Numbered from the stretch's first letter, positions 46,772-55,500 are shown. The stretch is 64,000 nucleotides of DNA from Gilvimarinus polysaccharolyticus (GCF_001187555.1 NZ_LFIJ01000002.1:745920-809919), one strand, 5' to 3'. Made by a program: numbers and translations. The notes: generated from the letters alone by a model not told the origin.

Positions 46772-47200
46772 TTAGCTGGCGCGGGCCAACCAATGGTTGA
46801 GCTCTTGGTGTAAGCGCGAGGTGAAGTGTCTAAAATCGACGGTTTTTTGCAGATAACTGTTGGCCCCCAATTGTCGAGTTTGCACTAAATCTGTGAGTTC
46901 ATCGGAGGTGGTTAGGATCAATACTGGGGTTTGGTGGTGTTCGGCTGAGGCGCGCATGCGTTGTAAGACGCTTAAGCCATTGCCGTGGGGCAGATTGATA
47001 TCCAATAAAACCAATGCGGGCTTTTGTTCTATCGGTCGACTTGCGTAGCGGCCTTGGGCATATAAATACTCAAGCGCTTGCTCGCCATCGGTAACCAGTT
47101 GAATATGATAATCGCCACTGATGTGTTTTAGGCTTAACAGTGCTAATTCGGCATCGTCGGCGTTATCCTCTACCAACAGTATTGTCTCTTTGCTCATCAT
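46772..47200 (-). CDS. Rcp1-like single-domain response regulator
   Basis: About 142 residues, receiver only: ILLVEDNADDAELALLSLKH, phosphorylation Asp67 in LVLLDINLPHGNG and a conserved Lys near the end (YLQKTVDF). This type pairs with hybrid-like or phytochrome-type kinases and works through protein contacts. The ATG at 47200 with AAGG just before it is preferred; the frame runs 60 codons further upstream inside the kinase gene. It overlaps the kinase gene by 38 bp, so they are coupled. Confidence 0.9.
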   Translation of the reverse strand: MMSKETILLVEDNADDAELALLSLKHISGDYHIQLVTDGEQALEYLYAQGRYASRPIEQKPALVLLDINLPHGNGLSVLQRMRASAEHHQTPVLILTTSDELTDLVQTRQLGANSYLQKTVDFRHFTSRLHQELNHWLARAS

Positions 47201-48731
47201 CCTTGGTGCTTTCCTTGAAACAAAAATAAAAAGTGGCGCCCTTATTTGGGGTTGATTCGGCCCATATCCGGCCACCGTGTCGACTGATAATACGCTGAAC
47301 TGTGGCCAGTCCGATACCTGTTCCTTCAAATTCTTCGGCTTTGTGCAAACGTGAAAAAGGCGCAAACAAGCGCTCAGCATAGTTCATGTCGAATCCGGCG
47401 CCATTATCTCTAATATAAAACACCGACTGGCCTTGGTAAAGACATTGCCCGATTTCGATCTGTGCGTGGGCTTTGGGGCGTGTGTATTTAATGGCATTTT
47501 CCATCAAATTGGTTATTAACATCGTAAAAAAGCGCTTATCGGCCCAAGCTTGCAGATTGGGTTGCACCACGAGGCAGATGTCACGTTCGGGCTCGCGTTC
47601 ACGCAGTACCGTAAAGAGCTGTTGGGCTTGTTGAGTGACGTCGATTGGCTCGCGGTGTAGCTCGCCGAGGGTAGCGCGAGATAGATGTAAAAAGCTGTCA
47701 ATCATCTCCGACATCTCAAGCGTACCGGCTTCGATACGGCCTAGATAGTGTTGGCTTTGGTCTGGCAGAAGCTCGTTGCAATCGTCCTCTAGCATGCGAC
47801 GAAAACCTTCAATACGGCGCAGTGGTGCGCGCAAATCGTGAGATACAGAGTAACAAAAGCTGGCCAGCTCATCGTTCGCTGCTTGTAGCTCGGAGGTGCG
47901 TTGTTTGACTCGATCTTCCAGAATGGTGTTTAAGTATCTGACCTCTTCTTCAGCTTTGCGTCGTGCTAGCACGTCACGGGCCAGCGCATCGTTAGCTTGG
48001 CGCATACGATCGTAGGCTTGTGTGAGGTTGTCACTAAGACGGTTAAAGGCGCCGACAACTTGATCCAGTTCATCGTGATGGTTGTGGTTGCGGCGCTCGA
48101 GCTGTAAAGGTTCGGGCGAGTCGGCAACATCAAATTGATTGACGTATTGGGCAATGCGCACTAAGTGTGTGGTGATGAGCCGATAGACAATAAACAGAAT
48201 AAACAGCGACACTAAAAATGTTTTGATGCCTTGTGTAAACAGAATAATAACCAGCTTTTCCCAAAGGCGAGAGTAGACCCCGTTTAATGAGGCCTGAACT
48301 CGAAGTGTCCCGATATGACGCTCGCCGTCTGCGGCATGGTGGGTAATGGCGTAGTCGCGATTGATGGCTCGTTGTTGTGTAAACTCACCTAAGACGATCG
48401 TTAAAGGTTCGGCTATGTCGGCCGGATCTTCATAAATAGCCACCGCCTCTACATCAGGCAATTGTCGGATGCCTTCCATTTGCAGTTTGAGGTGGCTAGG
48501 ATCGAGGTTCCAGAGACTGGCACTAATACTGGCCAAATAGCTACTTTGCACGTCGTCGAGACGTGTTTTGATTTGTCCGATATCCCGTTGAAAGTCGATA
48601 AACAGTTGAAATACGGTAGCCAGTAAGGTGACCAACGAACTAAACAGCACGATTGCAAACAATAGGCGGCGGCCGATGTGATCACTAGATAACGTTGAGC
48701 CGCGATTTAAAAATTTACCCATAGAGTGCAT
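47163..48731 (-). CDS. Membrane sensor histidine kinase
   Basis: 522 residues. TM1 about 22-44, a periplasmic sensor of about 110 residues, TM2 about 160-185, a HAMP-like region (190-245), a coiled coil and HisKA with His298 in SVSHDLRAPLRRIEGF, then the HATPase with NLMENAIKYT, DNGAGFD and GTGIGLATV. The RAPLRRIEGFR type is that of bacteriophytochrome-like kinases that partner Rcp1-type regulators. It starts 1 bp overlapped with the binding-protein stop (TAATG), so the three genes form one operon. Confidence 0.95.
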   Translation of the reverse strand: MHSMGKFLNRGSTLSSDHIGRRLLFAIVLFSSLVTLLATVFQLFIDFQRDIGQIKTRLDDVQSSYLASISASLWNLDPSHLKLQMEGIRQLPDVEAVAIYEDPADIAEPLTIVLGEFTQQRAINRDYAITHHAADGERHIGTLRVQASLNGVYSRLWEKLVIILFTQGIKTFLVSLFILFIVYRLITTHLVRIAQYVNQFDVADSPEPLQLERRNHNHHDELDQVVGAFNRLSDNLTQAYDRMRQANDALARDVLARRKAEEEVRYLNTILEDRVKQRTSELQAANDELASFCYSVSHDLRAPLRRIEGFRRMLEDDCNELLPDQSQHYLGRIEAGTLEMSEMIDSFLHLSRATLGELHREPIDVTQQAQQLFTVLREREPERDICLVVQPNLQAWADKRFFTMLITNLMENAIKYTRPKAHAQIEIGQCLYQGQSVFYIRDNGAGFDMNYAERLFAPFSRLHKAEEFEGTGIGLATVQRIISRHGGRIWAESTPNKGATFYFCFKESTKDDEQRDNTVGRG

Positions 48732-49492
48732 TACAGCTCGTGCAGTTGCTGAATGGTATTAAAGACGCCTTCGTTATGCATATCACGTAATGCCTGATTA
48801 ATTACGGGCATAGCGTCTAAATGTGTCGATAGTTTAGAGCACTGGAACACTAAGGGAATATTGCGCAGCACTAAAGGCTCACCCAGTGATTCGGTAATGC
48901 CTTCGAGTCGAGCTATATACAGTAGAGTGGGAATGGCACCAACCACCACATCGACCCGGCCTCGAGCGACTTTACGCAAACCCGTAGCGTAATCGGTATC
49001 AAACACTTTCTCGAGCTCGCTATCGGCATCAAACCGCTCGCTTAGCGATCCACCACGCAACACGGAAATTCTTAGATCATTTAAGTCCTCGTAACGACTC
49101 AGTGACACACCTTTGCGCGGAATAGCTCCAAGAGGGTGCGGAAAAGTCAGTTCACCCGTGACGACTTTCTCTGAGTTAAGTGGCGCCAGAATGGTGCAGT
49201 CTTGTGTGCCTCTTTCAATTTCTCGGCCCGCGCGGGCGAATGGGGTGATGGTCATCTCAAATTGATAATCAGTGCGCTCCTCCAAAGCTTTGACTATATC
49301 GACAAATGCGCCTTCCAGCTCATTACTCTCGACGGAGCGCGAGGCCCACGGCGGCGCGGCGATGGTGACAATTTTTAAGGCTGGCTTGGGTGAGGGGTCG
49401 GCATTGCCGAGTGTGGGCAGTAACACCAGCAGCGCGGCTAGGGGCACACCTAGGTGGCACCGGATCATTTTAAAAAAAGCATGACTTTTCAT
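48731..49492 (-). CDS. Periplasmic amino-acid-type binding protein, sensor partner
   Basis: 253 residues with a signal peptide ending near NADP. The mature domain is SBP_bac_3-like: LKIVTIAAPPWASRSVESNE, GAFVDIVKALEERTDYQFEM, and VDVVVGAIPTLLYIARLEGI. No ABC transporter genes are near; instead a sensor kinase follows with a 1-bp overlap. It likely binds a solute and triggers the kinase's periplasmic domain, or it senses by itself. Ligand unknown. Confidence 0.88.
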   Translation of the reverse strand: MKSHAFFKMIRCHLGVPLAALLVLLPTLGNADPSPKPALKIVTIAAPPWASRSVESNELEGAFVDIVKALEERTDYQFEMTITPFARAGREIERGTQDCTILAPLNSEKVVTGELTFPHPLGAIPRKGVSLSRYEDLNDLRISVLRGGSLSERFDADSELEKVFDTDYATGLRKVARGRVDVVVGAIPTLLYIARLEGITESLGEPLVLRNIPLVFQCSKLSTHLDAMPVINQALRDMHNEGVFNTIQQLHEL

Positions 49493-49694
49493 TGATTTGC
49501 GTCTCGCTATTGATGGGGGCTCACGTATTTAAGTCCAGTGATCAGTATAGCGTGACTTGTTCGGCTAGTCAGTCTCCCTTTCCTCTCGACTGTGACGCCT
49601 CTGTCGTGGAGGGTTTCGGCCTTTCGCATCGTTATTTTACAAACAAATTACCTCTGCATCATGGCTCAGCATAATTCTAGCTACTATCAAAAGG

Positions 49695-49726
49695 CGGCAC
49701 AATTTTCCTCATTCGTGGGTGTGCCG
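49695..49726. promoter_or_regulatory. Inverted repeat upstream of the AfsA-type gene
   Basis: CGGCACA (49695-49701) and TGTGCCG (49720-49726) are perfect 7-bp arms with an 18-nt spacer, 42 bp before the ATG. It may be a regulator site or a leader hairpin. The divergent 276-bp gap upstream serves both this gene and the binding-protein operon. Confidence 0.4.
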
Positions 49727-49768
49727 TGAAGCTGTAATTCATCTATTTAATAGTTAAGAGGTAATACC

Positions 49769-50566
49769 ATGAACGATCGTATTTTATTAGTAGTTGGTGA
49801 CAAGTTTGCTCCTTACATTGTGCAAAAAGAGGCTATCACGGTTTCCCAGTTACATGGGTTGCTGAGTTTGCCGGTCCATATTCTTGGTAATCAAGAGCGC
49901 ACGGTATTGGTGCCTGGTCAGGGTATAGGTGATATTAGTCGTCAGCGGTTGCTAGCGGCGGCGAGTCAGTCGAGCAATGTATCGGGGTTTGATTTTTCAC
50001 TGTGGCACAACTTGCCCGAGCGTGCCAGCGGTGCCCTATCGCACAAGGCCGAAGTGTGTAATGTTTTGGTGTCGATGCCCCATCAAGTGTCTGCCAGTGA
50101 GTATGAGCTGGCGATGATGATCGATGAAGACTGCGAGTTAATGAAGGACCATTTGAGTGGTCAGCATGTCCAAGGGATGGTTGTTATTGAGGCTGCTCGG
50201 CAAGCGATGCTGGTGGTTACCGAGGCGTATTTAATGCCTAAGTCTGTTATCGATTATGCCTTCGTGTTTAACGCCTTATCGGTTAGCTATAGTCATTATG
50301 CTTTTCCTGTTAGTGCGATGATTCGCACTCATATCACTGAGTGTGCGATAGACAATCCTAAGTTCTTAAAGTTTGCTGCGATCACCCGTGTCGAACAGTG
50401 TGGGCGCTCGGTGGCCGAATTTACCATGTCGTTTTCTGCTATGGAAAAATCTAGGTTAGTTAAGCAGGAGAGGATGCAGTCGGTTAAGGCGCATCGTCAG
50501 TTTGTCAGCGCCGTTGCGGCTGAACTGGAAACGCCGCAAACACTGGTTGAGCATGCACACCGATAA
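49769..50566 (+). CDS. AfsA-type hotdog-domain protein
   Basis: 265 residues, no signal peptide. The AfsA hotdog core is visible at about 90-235: SHKAEVCNVLVSMP at 91-104, a DH at 127-128, and HVQGMVVIEAARQA at 133-146, which is the hallmark of A-factor synthase AfsA (DH then GM-x-x-EA-x-RQ). AfsA joins a beta-ketoacyl-ACP to dihydroxyacetone phosphate on the way to gamma-butyrolactone signals in Streptomyces. This copy seems to hold one full hotdog block and a diverged N-terminal 90 residues, shorter than the about 300-residue double-hotdog AfsA. AGAGGT precedes the ATG. The HAD-IB gene follows after 27 bp. Product unknown. Confidence 0.85.
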   Translation: MNDRILLVVGDKFAPYIVQKEAITVSQLHGLLSLPVHILGNQERTVLVPGQGIGDISRQRLLAAASQSSNVSGFDFSLWHNLPERASGALSHKAEVCNVLVSMPHQVSASEYELAMMIDEDCELMKDHLSGQHVQGMVVIEAARQAMLVVTEAYLMPKSVIDYAFVFNALSVSYSHYAFPVSAMIRTHITECAIDNPKFLKFAAITRVEQCGRSVAEFTMSFSAMEKSRLVKQERMQSVKAHRQFVSAVAAELETPQTLVEHAHR

Positions 50567-50593
50567 ACTCCCATCAAATAGAGGTGAAAGGTT

Positions 50594-51274
50594 ATGAGCA
50601 ATATTAAACCGTTAACAGCTGAGCATTGTTATGCATTTTTTGATGTGGACAATACCTTGATTACGCAAAATAGTATGTTGAGCTTTCAGAATTATTGGTA
50701 TCAAATGTATCCTGATTTGGCGGCGGAGTCATTATATCGCGCCGATTTAATGACACATGTACACGAACATGCCTGTTGGGAGACGCTGAATAAACTTTAC
50801 TACCGTCATTTTTCTGGTCGATCAGTCGCGGCGTTAACCGATGCTGGAGAGTCTTGGTTTAAACAACAGCTGCAGCGTTCCGATGGCTTTTACTACCAAG
50901 CAGTATTACGAGAGCTACGCCGCCATCAAGAGAATGGTTTTGAGGTAATAATGGTGTCGGGTTCTTTCTCTGCGGTATTAACTCCTATTGCGCGTGATTT
51001 AGGGGTAGAGAAAATACTGTCCTCGCAAATGGAGGTTCGTGCAGGTGTATACACTGGTTACTTGTCGGCACCACCGATGGTGGGAGCTGGTAAGCGTGAT
51101 GCTGTGAAAGCATTGCTGTGCAACACCCGTGTTGCACAATCTAGTTATGCCTACGGGGATGATATATCGGATATTCCCATGTTGAGCTTGGTGGGGTATC
51201 CGGTGATGGTATCCGGTGGACGGCTGTCACGTACAGAGGTGGATAAATTGGGTTTTCGATTAATCACAGTTTAA
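50594..51274 (+). CDS. HAD-IB family phosphatase linked to AfsA-type gene
   Basis: 226 residues with nucleophile and acid/base Asp17 and Asp19 in FFDVDNTLI, motif II VSGSFS, motif III Lys167 and motif IV YGDDISDIPML, matching the SerB-like IB group that hydrolyses phosphoserine and lipid or glycerol phosphates. AGGTGAAAGG precedes the ATG. It lies 27 bp after the AfsA-type gene; in A-factor synthesis a phosphatase is needed after the AfsA step, so this is a good candidate for that role (inference). A hairpin at 51447 may end the pair. Confidence 0.9.
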   Translation: MSNIKPLTAEHCYAFFDVDNTLITQNSMLSFQNYWYQMYPDLAAESLYRADLMTHVHEHACWETLNKLYYRHFSGRSVAALTDAGESWFKQQLQRSDGFYYQAVLRELRRHQENGFEVIMVSGSFSAVLTPIARDLGVEKILSSQMEVRAGVYTGYLSAPPMVGAGKRDAVKALLCNTRVAQSSYAYGDDISDIPMLSLVGYPVMVSGGRLSRTEVDKLGFRLITV

Positions 51275-51342
51275 TTGCACGTCTGTCTTAATACTCACTT
51301 CTGTCACTAGTGATTTATAGGGACATTGCAAAATAAAAGGAG

Positions 51343-51439
51343 CACCCCAAGGTACGCGGTGCAACGCGAAAGCGCTTGAGTAACAGTACCTGAACAATAC
51401 GCTCAATCACGATTGTCGATACAGCACCGGGTGCCTTGG
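51343..51439. repeat. Long interrupted inverted repeat
   Basis: The 16-bp arm at 51347-51362 (CCAAGGTACGCGGTGC) is repeated in inverse form at 51424-51439 (GCACCGGGTGCCTTGG), 14 of 16 matching, with 61 nt between. Each arm also contains a local GCACC/GGTGC pair, and the middle has TTGAG/CTCAA. This looks like a folded RNA or a site for a recombinase or regulator; no attC-type GTTRRRY core was found. Confidence 0.5.
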
Positions 51440-51446
51440 CGATGTG

Positions 51447-51464
51447 GGCCGCTAGAGAGCGGTC
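51447..51464 (+). terminator. Possible terminator of the AfsA/HAD pair
   Basis: GGCCGCT pairs with AGCGGTC (one G-U pair) around AGAG, followed by TTTATGGTTT. It is the only T-rich-ended hairpin before the converging GGDEF/EAL gene. Confidence 0.45.
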
Positions 51465-51493
51465 TTTATGGTTTAATACGTCCGGAAATATTC

Positions 51494-53611
51494 TTATAGG
51501 CTATGCAGTTGTAATTCGATTTTTTGTTGTAACTCGTCAATAGCAATAGGTAAGCTAAATAAAAACCCTTGGGCTTGTTTACAGCCAATTTTTAGTAATA
51601 ATTCACGTTGCTCTTGAGTTTCAATCCCTTCCGCCACCACATCTAAGCCGAGCCCTTGAGCCAGTAAAAAAATAGTATCAACCAGTCGATGAGAATTATC
51701 ACTTTCATGCATTCCGGCAACAAAACTACGATCGATTTTTAATGTATGTAACGGGTAGCGCTGTAGGTAACCCAATGATGAATAGCCGGTGCCAAAATCA
51801 TCTACCGATAACCGTATGCCGAGCTCCGAAAGAGCATTTATGTTGTCGTTGGTGGTGTTGGCGTCATTGACTAAAACACGTTCGGTAATTTCTATTTCAA
51901 GTTGGTCGGCATTAATTTTATAAGCCTGAAGTTGATCGGCTACAAAATTTGCGTAGCCAGGGATTTCTAGTTGACGCGGCGAAATGTTCAGCGCCAGGCG
52001 TAATCCCCCTTCACTATTGCGCAGCAATTTTGCAGTTTCACGGCACGCCGTCTTAAACACCCAGCTGTCAATTTCTTGAATGATACCAATGTCTTCTGCT
52101 ACAGGGATAAAGTTGTTGGGCATGCGTATTGTGCCGTCGGTCTGATGCCAGCGAACTAATGCTTCAAACCCTACAATAGTATTGTCTGCAAGATTAAAAA
52201 TAGGTTGGTAGTGCAATAATAATTCATTACGCTTAACAACATGGCGTAGCTTTTCTTCTAAATCTAATCGATCAATGAGTTGATCGTTAATCTCTTGGGT
52301 AAAAAATTGAAATTGGTTGCGACCCTGATCTTTGCATTGGTACATGGCAAGATCGGCATTGCGCAAGAGTAAATGGGGGTTGCTGGCATCGTTGGGGTAA
52401 ATGGCGATACCAACACTACATGTTACAAAATAATTGCGGCCAATAATGAAGAATGGCTCGGTAAACTGTTCAACGATACTCTGCGCTATTTTTTCAGCGG
52501 TAGTATTGTCATTTAAATTTGGCAATACGGCGACAAACTCATCGCCGCCCATACGGGCAAGGGTGTCTCCTGGTCGCATGCAGCGAGTCAAGCGTGCGGC
52601 AGCCTCTTTAAGTAAAAAGTCACCAACACTGTGCCCGACACTGTCGTTTACATTTTTGAAATGATCGAGATCGATTCCAAGTACGGCAACCAGGGTTTGT
52701 CGCTGGGTTGCCTCTTGCAGAGCTTGAGTTAGTTGTTCGATCAGCCGGACACGATTTGCGAGGCCGGTCAGGTCATCGTAGTGCGCTTGGCGCAACAATT
52801 GTTGTTCGTAATTACGACGTACAGTGATGTCTTCTTTGAGTATGAGATTGTGACTTAATCTATTGTCGATATCGGTCAGAGGCGAGACTTTAACGTTTTC
52901 CCAGTAGAGTTCGCCGTTGGCTCGTAAGCTGCAGACCTCACTCCGCCATTGTTGACCGCTGTTAACGGCGCTGCTTATTTGTTCCATGATTTGCAGGCGA
53001 TCTTCTTCTAGCAATGTAAAGCCTAGCGTTTGTCCAATCGCTTCACTTGCGTTGTAGCCGCTGACAGTTTCAAAGCAGGGGTTAACATACTGAATTTCAC
53101 CCTCAGGACTGGTAATAATGACAGACACAGGGCTTTGCTCCAGCGCTTGAGACAAAACCCGTACCTGTGCATCGGCGCGGCGGCGCTGTTCGCGGATACT
53201 GGCCTCGCGCAGCTCACGTTCAATGGCCGGCACTAGGCGCGCCAGCGCATTTTTGTTCATAAAATCGTGCGCGCCTCGCTTGAGCAGGCTGACGACATCT
53301 TCGGCGCTGACGGCGCCGGACGTAATAATAAATGGTAGGTCTTTACCGCTCTCTTTCAGGGTGTCTAGTGCAGCTTCGGCGCTAAAGCGGGGTAGGCGAT
53401 AGTCGCAAATAATTAAATCCCACGGGTGGTTAGCTAATGCGTTGTGCATATCGTCGCGGGTTTCAACTTGTTGTATCTCTGGGGAGAAACCGCCGCGAAC
53501 CAGTTCGGCGGCAGTGAGTTCGGTGTCGGCTTCTGAGTCCTCGACAAACAGTACCTTGAGTGGTGTTCCCATGCGGCATTCCATTCCTAGGCTAGGGGTG
53601 GTCAATATCAT
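51494..53611 (-). CDS. REC-PAS-GGDEF-EAL c-di-GMP signalling protein
   Basis: 705 residues: receiver (Asp70 in LIICDYRLPRFS), PAS at about 150-260 (SVIITSPEGEIQYVNPCFET), GGDEF with intact MGGDEF motif near 355, and EAL with FEALVRW near 480 and VAEGIETQEQ near 665. Both halves look catalytic, so it could synthesise and degrade cyclic di-GMP; dominance is unknown. The receiver suggests control by an unlinked kinase. In-frame Met at 53584 and 53572 are alternative starts; the latter has GGA 7 bp upstream. Confidence 0.95.
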   Translation of the reverse strand: MILTTPSLGMECRMGTPLKVLFVEDSEADTELTAAELVRGGFSPEIQQVETRDDMHNALANHPWDLIICDYRLPRFSAEAALDTLKESGKDLPFIITSGAVSAEDVVSLLKRGAHDFMNKNALARLVPAIERELREASIREQRRRADAQVRVLSQALEQSPVSVIITSPEGEIQYVNPCFETVSGYNASEAIGQTLGFTLLEEDRLQIMEQISSAVNSGQQWRSEVCSLRANGELYWENVKVSPLTDIDNRLSHNLILKEDITVRRNYEQQLLRQAHYDDLTGLANRVRLIEQLTQALQEATQRQTLVAVLGIDLDHFKNVNDSVGHSVGDFLLKEAAARLTRCMRPGDTLARMGGDEFVAVLPNLNDNTTAEKIAQSIVEQFTEPFFIIGRNYFVTCSVGIAIYPNDASNPHLLLRNADLAMYQCKDQGRNQFQFFTQEINDQLIDRLDLEEKLRHVVKRNELLLHYQPIFNLADNTIVGFEALVRWHQTDGTIRMPNNFIPVAEDIGIIQEIDSWVFKTACRETAKLLRNSEGGLRLALNISPRQLEIPGYANFVADQLQAYKINADQLEIEITERVLVNDANTTNDNINALSELGIRLSVDDFGTGYSSLGYLQRYPLHTLKIDRSFVAGMHESDNSHRLVDTIFLLAQGLGLDVVAEGIETQEQRELLLKIGCKQAQGFLFSLPIAIDELQQKIELQLHSL

Positions 53612-53904
53612 TGTGCTTCTTTATTTATTCTCAACGTGTGCTTTGCGAGCATAACGGCTTCGCCTTTAGTCTAATGTAGCGGCTTAAGCTGAAAATTGCG
53701 ACTGTCGGCGAGGGTAATTTATGACAGATTCTTAAATGTGGGGGGTAACTTTTTGAGGGGGTAATGCTTAGCGGTCATTGTGCAGCCGGCGCCTGTGAGC
53801 CGCTTGATAAAAGCTCTTGCAAGACAGTTGCTGGGCGTGGGTTATATGTGCGGCGGATATGTTCGGGGCTTAGTGGGGTGCTCTGTGTGCTTGAATATTC
53901 TTGA

Positions 53905-53918
53905 TGTAATCGGTTACA
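53905..53918. promoter_or_regulatory. LacI-type palindromic operator before the mannanase
   Basis: TGTAATCGGTTACA: 5-bp arms TGTAA and TTACA around TCGG, of the TGTAAnCGnTTACA kind bound by LacI-family sugar regulators. It overlaps the -35 of the promoter at 53914-53943, as a repressor site should. Confidence 0.55.
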
Positions 53919-53943
53919 ATTGGAGTGTTTTATGCTCGATAAT
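53914..53943 (+). promoter_or_regulatory. Candidate promoter of the GH26 mannanase
   Basis: -35 TTACAA (53914-53919), 18-bp spacer, -10 GATAAT (53938-53943). This would give a leader of about 55 nt before the ATG at 54003. The -35 lies inside the palindrome. The rest of the 391-bp gap (53612-54002) has nothing else I can support. Confidence 0.45.
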
Positions 53944-54002
53944 AATGAATGCAGGTGTAGGGTTAATCGCCCTTTGCTCTGCCTACAAGAGATTACAGCC
54001 TT

Positions 54003-55478
54003 ATGATGTATCGCTTTTGTGCGTTAATAGTTTTCTCCATTGCCGGTCTCGCGGCGTGCGGCGGTAGTGGTGGCTCCAGTGATAATGGTGTGTCCAATTC
54101 ATCCCGCAGCAGTGTTAAGACCTCAAGCGTTTCAAGCAGTGTGGCCAATAGTTCTAGTTCGAAAAGTAGTGCGGTTAATAGCAGTTCGTCTGTCAGTTCG
54201 GTCGTGGCGGGTTTGACTCCCAACGCTGCTAGTAATGGTTCGCCTTATTGCCGTTACGATGACGCTGAAAGCGGCTGGGGATGGGAGAACGGTGCTAGTT
54301 GCGTGGTATATCAGTCTAAAGCTGACCCAGGTGTGGGGAGCTTTGAGTATTGTAAGGTGGGCAAAGAAGCGCTTAATTACTGTGCTGATGACGCCGAAGA
54401 TTGGGCTTATGCCAACGGTAGCTATTGTATCGCACGAGATTTTTGCCCCGGTAATGCCGTAAAAATCCAAGCGCAGCAATCGCATGAGCTGGTTACGGCT
54501 GGTGCCAGTGAGGAGGCTCAGGCGGTTTTTGCGTATTTAAACGGTATCTGGGGCAGTAAGATGCTGTCGGGGCAGATGGATTTAACGTGGGACGATAGTA
54601 TCGATATGCGCCAGCGGGTTATTGATGTTACCGGTAAGGCCCCAGCAATAATGGGCTACGACTTTATGAATTACGGGGTCTACGACAATATTTCTGGTTT
54701 GGCGCAAACGGAAGAGGCTCTGGCGCATTGGCGCAGTGGTGGCTTAGTAACTTTTGCTTGGCACTGGCGCGATCCATCTAATGAGACGGTAAATTTTTAT
54801 GTGGCGCAGGCGGAGGCCAGTAAAAATACTAATTTTGAAATTCCGTTCAAAAATGGCGAATTGGATAGGCAAAGTGAAGCTTTTATTGCTATAGAAAATG
54901 ATGTGGATTTAATTGCCAGCGAGTTACAACAGTTGGCGGCTGCCAAGGTGCCAATACTCTGGCGACCGCTACATGAGGCAGCTGGCGGGTGGTTTTGGTG
55001 GGGACGCGAGCGTACCGACGGTGTTCCGGCGGCTTACGCGCAAAAACTGCTGTGGCGCTATCTGTACGATCGCCTAAGTAATTACCACGGCCTTAATAAT
55101 TTAATTTGGGTTTGGAATGGGCAAAATGCCATTTGGTATCCCGGTGACGATGTGGTGGATATTGTCAGTACTGATATTTATGACGGCGAGCGCAATACTG
55201 AATCACAAATAGCTTACTACAACTTAACTGGAGCCTATCCGCATCAAGAAAAAATGGTGGCCTTAAGTGAGAACAGTAATATCCCTGATCCAGACTTAAT
55301 GCAGGCTGATGGCGCTTGGTGGCTTTGGTTTATGGTGTGGAATGACGGTGCCGTTAATACCACGGAAGATCACTCTAGCAATTTTTGGACGGGTGAATAC
55401 TATAATACCGATGCTCATAAAAAGCATGTGTACAACCACGAGCGGGTGATTACCCTTGATGAGCTGCCGAGCTTTTAA
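54003..55478 (+). CDS. Lipoprotein GH26 beta-mannanase with CBM10-like modules
   Basis: 491 residues. Lipobox LAAC at 16-19 with GG after it, then a Ser-rich linker (about 24-70) typical of Cellvibrio-type secreted enzymes, and two Cys/Trp-rich CBM10-like modules (CRYDDAESGWGWENGASC at 83-100, and about 117-148). The GH26 barrel follows from about 155: acid/base Glu325 in RPLHEAAGGWFWWG and nucleophile Glu423 in ALSENSNIP, as in Cellvibrio Man26A. It hydrolyses beta-1,4-mannan or glucomannan, anchored to the outer surface. Probably regulated through the upstream LacI-type palindrome. Confidence 0.93.
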   Translation: MMYRFCALIVFSIAGLAACGGSGGSSDNGVSNSSRSSVKTSSVSSSVANSSSSKSSAVNSSSSVSSVVAGLTPNAASNGSPYCRYDDAESGWGWENGASCVVYQSKADPGVGSFEYCKVGKEALNYCADDAEDWAYANGSYCIARDFCPGNAVKIQAQQSHELVTAGASEEAQAVFAYLNGIWGSKMLSGQMDLTWDDSIDMRQRVIDVTGKAPAIMGYDFMNYGVYDNISGLAQTEEALAHWRSGGLVTFAWHWRDPSNETVNFYVAQAEASKNTNFEIPFKNGELDRQSEAFIAIENDVDLIASELQQLAAAKVPILWRPLHEAAGGWFWWGRERTDGVPAAYAQKLLWRYLYDRLSNYHGLNNLIWVWNGQNAIWYPGDDVVDIVSTDIYDGERNTESQIAYYNLTGAYPHQEKMVALSENSNIPDPDLMQADGAWWLWFMVWNDGAVNTTEDHSSNFWTGEYYNTDAHKKHVYNHERVITLDELPSF

Positions 55479-55500
55479 GCTTGCTAAATAAAGGGCAATA

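Noticed and set aside
51343-51439. Integron attC site
   Set aside because: The repeat has no GTTRRRY/RYYYAAC core ends, and no integrase or cassette array is near.
53780-54067. 95-codon plus-strand frame before and into the mannanase gene
   Set aside because: It overlaps the mannanase signal peptide in another frame and covers the promoter and operator; no family resemblance.
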